DNA of 64,000 nucleotides from Trichomonas vaginalis G3 (Eukaryota > Parabasalia > Trichomonadida > Trichomonadidae). The translations under genes and the position numbers were made by a program. The stretch spans positions 19,737,319 to 19,801,318 of the forward strand of contig NC_067206.1 of NCBI RefSeq assembly GCF_026262505.1, written 5' to 3'. Positions 61,201 through 64,000 of this stretch are shown here, one piece after another. The notes under the pieces are model-generated. The model saw nothing but the letters and a program-made list of their open reading frames with translations, searched no databases and was not told the origin of the DNA. Numbering within the stretch: the first letter of the stretch is position 1; each line of letters opens with the position of its first letter.

Positions 61201-62217
61201 GATGGGAGGAAGTTTCGTAGTAGCAGGTTTAAAGCGTGCAAATGCTTGAGAATGTGAAATTACTCGCTTCAAATTTATATAATGAAATGGATCTTTCGTA
61301 AAAAGGTACCAGAAGGGAGCTCCGATATGTATAGGGTTATTTACATGCGTTACTAATGAATTCTGGTCAATGGAAACCATACTTCCCTGGGAAACTTGAG
61401 AATAATAATTTTCTGACCTTCCGATATGATCTATGAAAAATGTTTGCCTCATCGTTAAGTTGGCCGTAACCCAAGGTGAAATGATGTAAGTTTTCGAAAA
61501 TGAGGGTTGAAATAACAGATGAAACGAAATATAGATGATTAACATCTTTAGGGCGCTTTCTACATTGAAATGAGAACAAAGTAGATTGATAATTGGCTGG
61601 AAAATTAAAAGAAATTCAAAAACGAATTTAATTATTGGGAAAATAGCAATGAAAATGAGATTTGATGATGGTATTACCAGTAACATGTCTTTTCCGAGTA
61701 AAGAAACAGCACAAAAATAGAAATTAAGAAGTAATAAAAACGATAAAAAATAATTTGAAGCGGAAATCAACGAATTGAACTGATTTATATTGTCTGTGAA
61801 AATGTGTGATTGTAGTTTCGATGTTAATTGTTGTTTTGACAAAAGATTTTTTAAGATAACAATTAATAAAGAAAATGAAAGAGTTAATGTAAGAAAATTC
61901 GATTGGGGCTGTTCAGTTGTTGATGCGGAATTATTTTGTTGATGGTTTATTAACTTTGCTGGGAAATTATTAAAGTTTGTATCGAATATTTTTGAATTAT
62001 CATTATTAATATAGAAAGAATCGAATATTGTAATATTTGGATAATTGTGCTTATCATTGATTTGATCGTTTTCTATCAGTTTTTTGGAAAACTTCTCAAA
62101 TCTTGGTGGAGAAGCTTCTTTGGAGAAATGAAAGCATAACAATGCAAATAAAACAAAGTAATCGATAAGTATTAACATATGAATCCCTCCATGAAACAAA
62201 GTTCTAATTGATTTCAT
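58285..62217 (-). CDS. TMEM131-like large membrane protein (1310 aa)
   Basis: In animals TMEM131 links secretory cargo to the ER-to-Golgi machinery through PapD-like domains. Here residues 14-31 form a signal-anchor-like segment, and residues 100-240 hold several more hydrophobic spans. From about 340 there are PapD/ASH-type beta domains (VEIQNTGSDPLTVYDVWSAS, ATIYFTPSEEGCFSTPIFFS, VVLVNPTAGNFALISSSLYK). A C-terminal membrane segment lies near 1215-1235 (LLSFLRKILIIIFATLGLYS), followed by a charged tail. The extra N-terminal spans are unusual. Intact; the assignment rests on domain pattern. Confidence 0.6.
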   Translation of the reverse strand: MKSIRTLFHGGIHMLILIDYFVLFALLCFHFSKEASPPRFEKFSKKLIENDQINDKHNYPNITIFDSFYINNDNSKIFDTNFNNFPAKLINHQQNNSASTTEQPQSNFLTLTLSFSLLIVILKNLLSKQQLTSKLQSHIFTDNINQFNSLISASNYFLSFLLLLNFYFCAVSLLGKDMLLVIPSSNLIFIAIFPIIKFVFEFLLIFQPIINLLCSHFNVESALKMLIIYISFHLLFQPSFSKTYIISPWVTANLTMRQTFFIDHIGRSENYYSQVSQGSMVSIDQNSLVTHVNNPIHIGAPFWYLFTKDPFHYINLKRVISHSQAFARFKPATTKLPPITMFSSISFMVEIQNTGSDPLTVYDVWSASRDFLVPKMEGITVAPSSHKNATIYFTPSEEGCFSTPIFFSTNKGEIPYTVTHCSHYATKDFHINTLRYMTNTNCSFSVKIPPQLKMSLQKKLSIGVNFDGNLFSLDQIDYDINRVFLDIKYNIKPGYYLTFVHMETQFSMATVPLFISLSQRFLQPLQPVITVPLLTKPNETMYVDVVLVNPTAGNFALISSSLYKESSTIKFESLPPPLVFPRHCKTVIGRLKITGDTEGQFDTSLVVTYEGINPPVSQTIDIPIKASVLYGYLKPSEEEIFISKASQETHTFRFINMFKQPVFILEAYVNSTLFSVKPLLVNLVDPDDESPNVVINLPKITTDKKIHAKLIVQTNATTLTVPIIVFPGNVYIFESHHLGPTRTNTMNFYSGNVLCGTSTNYSLFVFNDNPDNFKIRKVECTPGISLNKNVMSLNKIKWQDFVCKKFSVAKFNFFVTFNQVSSSKPRQDTITFIGESSQFSVTFLWNPVSGNFELECQFDKNVIVGRHYEGTMYVSISYPKYVKIFGVDSFHPCVNVSSANPFIKPEVMMGNMQFLANFSFDADSNFVKNYNNFIHLLDQDSPFYEDLSKFDFDMMNFSFCKLYMFIYLKNNFFISIPTCFSMQKMRMHDRDYNFGIIPANVVSNYSRTINNILDLPIEFTFNEIPDLPDDVSITTDGTVVVPSMGSAQFNFHLMKKTKGFIDIYLPVSSNATESLSLHFIAEVVEPKFDLVNEKGNVISTLEFNRSDDRRYIGRMWFQYYYVRNFGKTEISLKLNKISNPNLKNHPYIVSDLNCELLRPGMQYPFIVGVNLMRIPKRKLDLNVNISVNNIDYTIPMKVVVSESSAALLSFLRKILIIIFATLGLYSPFMSFVEFFKVRRRFLKIVNSKKKSKDQEVYSLSLSVKINVETQFEFIKEEVDVGGRFVIVDPPVPESLIDKRSIATLEKLLTS

Positions 62218-62325
62218 TCAATTCACTTCAATGGGAGATTGTCACTTTTTGCAAATTTGACAAATTGCAATTATTATCATTTGCTCATTACATATTATCA
62301 TATTTATTGTATTATAGTTTAAAAA

Positions 62326-62978
62326 TGTTGTAAACAGAAATTCATCAAAAGTGACACCTCAGAAAAGCTAAAATATTGAATTTTTGGAACTTTTGATAGA
62401 GCACGTTTTTAAATATTAATTAAAGTAAATGTATATTTTGTAAAGATTCTTTTTAATAAAAAAATAAAATTTTGAAGAAGAACACAAAATCTTCTGAAAA
62501 ATAATATCACATAAACTCATATTATTTTCTAATATATAACTATTTTATATAAAAATCAAATTCAATGATCTTAAAAGCGAAGGATAAACCTCAAAATTTA
62601 CGAATATAATGAGTGGGAATATAATGCTTATCTATCATAAAACCATATGAAATATCAGTTTTTGCTTTACGCCTATTCCCACTCATTATATTCGTAATTT
62701 TTGAGGTTTATCCTTCGCTTTTAAGATCATTGAATTTGATTTTTATATAAAATAGTTATATATTAGAAAATAATATGAGTTTATGTGATATTATTTTTCA
62801 GAAGATTTCATTCTATATGCCTATGAAAAGTACTCTCAAAACTAACTTTTTCCTAATTATAATTAAATCTAGAATATTGTCTTATGCTTAGTATTATTTC
62901 ATTTTTCTCATTCAATTTAGAATTTACAAATGTCAAAAAATTGAGAGCTGTCACTTTTGATGAATTTCTGTTTATTAC
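62326..62978. mobile_element. Foldback element, short inverted copy (653 bp)
   Basis: Same ends as 36878-38130 but in the opposite orientation, with most of the hairpin centre missing (arms meet near 62670). Five A residues flank both sides (62321-62325; 62979-62983), consistent with a 5-bp duplication. It sits just upstream of the TMEM131-like gene. Confidence 0.82.
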
Positions 62979-62983
62979 AAAAA

Positions 62984-63428
62984 TCCTATTAAAACTGCTC
63001 AATATCTAAAAATTTCTGATGAATTTGCGATTCTTTTGATAAAAATATCAACATATGATATAAATGAATACAAAAATACTTTTTACTATGAATTTATATA
63101 TTTTCATACAAGAAAACTTTGATTAAATTTCCAAATGAAATTAATTTAAGTAATGCTGCCATTAATGACTAATAGAAATTAAGAGCTTCGAAAAACAGAT
63201 CATCATCCCCTAATGGTTTGTTCTTAAAGATAACTTGTGGGCTATTTTGTAAGATTTAGTGCTTTTGTAGCCAATTCATCGAAATAGTTTTCTTTCTTCA
63301 ATTTCTACAAGTTGGGAATTATCCACTTTAACATAAATTTCTGTTTTTTTAGATCAATTTTAATTTTTTTTTTCTTTTCTTTTTCAAATTCACCGTCTAA
63401 TGTGATTCTTTCAACAAATACCAATACT
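62984..63428. other. Spacer, possible gene relic
   Basis: No whole gene. On the minus strand short stretches read like protein in different frames (FDELATKALNLTK; FKNKPLGDDDLFFEALNFY), perhaps a decayed gene or an old tail of the RRM gene. Confidence 0.3.
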
Positions 63429-63710
63429 TCAATTCAAATTACCATCCCAAACTGGTTTTGTTTTATCGACAAGATTTCCTTTTGTTGCAAAGGTACAATA
63501 AATGGTCTGACCGTAAATTTCAGCTCCATCCATATTATCAATTGCTGCTTCAGCATCTGATTCATAATTGAACTCGATTAATGCTTGGTTGCGGTCCATT
63601 TTCATTTTAATATCTGCAAGATCTCCGAATATTACAAACGCATCTTTGATTGTTTGCTCTGTTGTCTGAGGTGGAAGATTGCTAACTAAAATTATGCACC
63701 TATCAGTCAT
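63429..63710 (-). CDS. Small RRM RNA-binding protein (93 aa)
   Basis: A single RNA-recognition motif: RNP2-like ILVSNLPP (residues 6-13) and RNP1-like NQALIEFNYESDAEAAIDNM (from residue 42). It is most like the N-terminal RRM of cyclophilin E-type proteins (INGQTI.CTFA, then DKTKPVWDG). The tail after the motif is short, so it may act as a small RNA-binding subunit. Intact; the initiator TCATTA lies directly upstream. Confidence 0.85.
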   Translation of the reverse strand: MTDRCIILVSNLPPQTTEQTIKDAFVIFGDLADIKMKMDRNQALIEFNYESDAEAAIDNMDGAEIYGQTIYCTFATKGNLVDKTKPVWDGNLN

Positions 63711-63714
63711 ATTT

Positions 63715-63720
63715 TAATGA
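63715..63720 (-). promoter_or_regulatory. Initiator TCATTA before the RRM gene
   Basis: On the minus strand TCATTAAAATATG: TCATTA fits TCA(+1)YTW, 4 bp before the ATG, the same arrangement as at 13849-13861. Confidence 0.6.
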
Positions 63721-64000
63721 AAATAGGTCGAACTTCTCAAATTAACGTACAGTCAGGAAAAAAAAGTTACCACGTGGTCTATAGATCATTTACCACGCAA
63801 CCGGATGGATCAACCATGGGTACATTCTTTCAAAACTTTACCAAGAAACTATTCATAGCAATTATATGATGAAAATCAGTAAAAATGAAAAAATATACAA
63901 ATATATTTTTCAATAAGCGAATAAAATCACATTAATCTTATAGATTTTCGATATCATCAAAGGCTTGATAGATGTTTCCGCTTTAGTTTGGGTTATTAAA

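Overview
The window is AT-rich eukaryotic nuclear DNA from a parabasalid, almost certainly Trichomonas vaginalis or a very close relative. The evidence is intronless genes, ankyrin proteins of the lineage-expanded type with a leading helical (DUF3447-like) region and ISHGANINEKD repeats, starts that sit a few bases after TCAYTW initiators, and Polinton/Maverick elements with parabasalid-type gene content.

Left third (1-30615). The window opens inside the right part of one Polinton (copy A, 1-3329). Repeat-rich host DNA follows (3330-8604): three homologous 68-nt hairpins, an 84-nt purine tract, strings of unrelated short palindromes, an inverted-repeat element (5652-6693), and a Tc1/mariner-class, pogo-like DNA transposon (6982-8308) with TA target duplications. 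A second Polinton (copy B, 8605-30615, 22 kb) has both terminal inverted repeats (745 bp) and a short target duplication. It carries a packaging ATPase, a fibre with a phage tail-collar end, an integrase, a KilA-N/GIY-YIG-like protein, a protein-primed family B DNA polymerase, capsid-type proteins and several small structural-looking proteins. Several genes are broken, so both copies are read as recent fossils.

Middle (30616-46148). This part holds another palindrome string, ARM-like repeat genes (broken), a broken polytopic membrane protein gene, an intact ankyrin gene made of nearly identical 99-bp units, a 1.25-kb foldback element, a 733-residue disordered protein, a C-terminal transaldolase relic, a second ankyrin gene, a Mutator-like non-autonomous element with a perfect 10-bp target duplication, and a small RNase kappa-like membrane protein.

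Right third (46149-64000). This part holds broken ankyrin, ARM-like and kinase genes, a tRNA-Gly(CCC), small hypothetical proteins, a large TMEM131-like membrane protein, a second (internally deleted, inverted) foldback element and a small RRM protein.

The host genes do not form a pathway; they are scattered housekeeping genes and members of expanded families, many pseudogenised. The most unusual signals are non-coding: covarying 68-nt hairpins, repeated strings of unrelated palindromes, three otherwise unrelated inverted-repeat families whose ends all contain an outward-facing TGTCACTTTT (a potential initiator), GCGAAGC-type double hairpins inside Polinton genes, and a four-gene cassette inside the Polinton bounded by its own inverted repeats.
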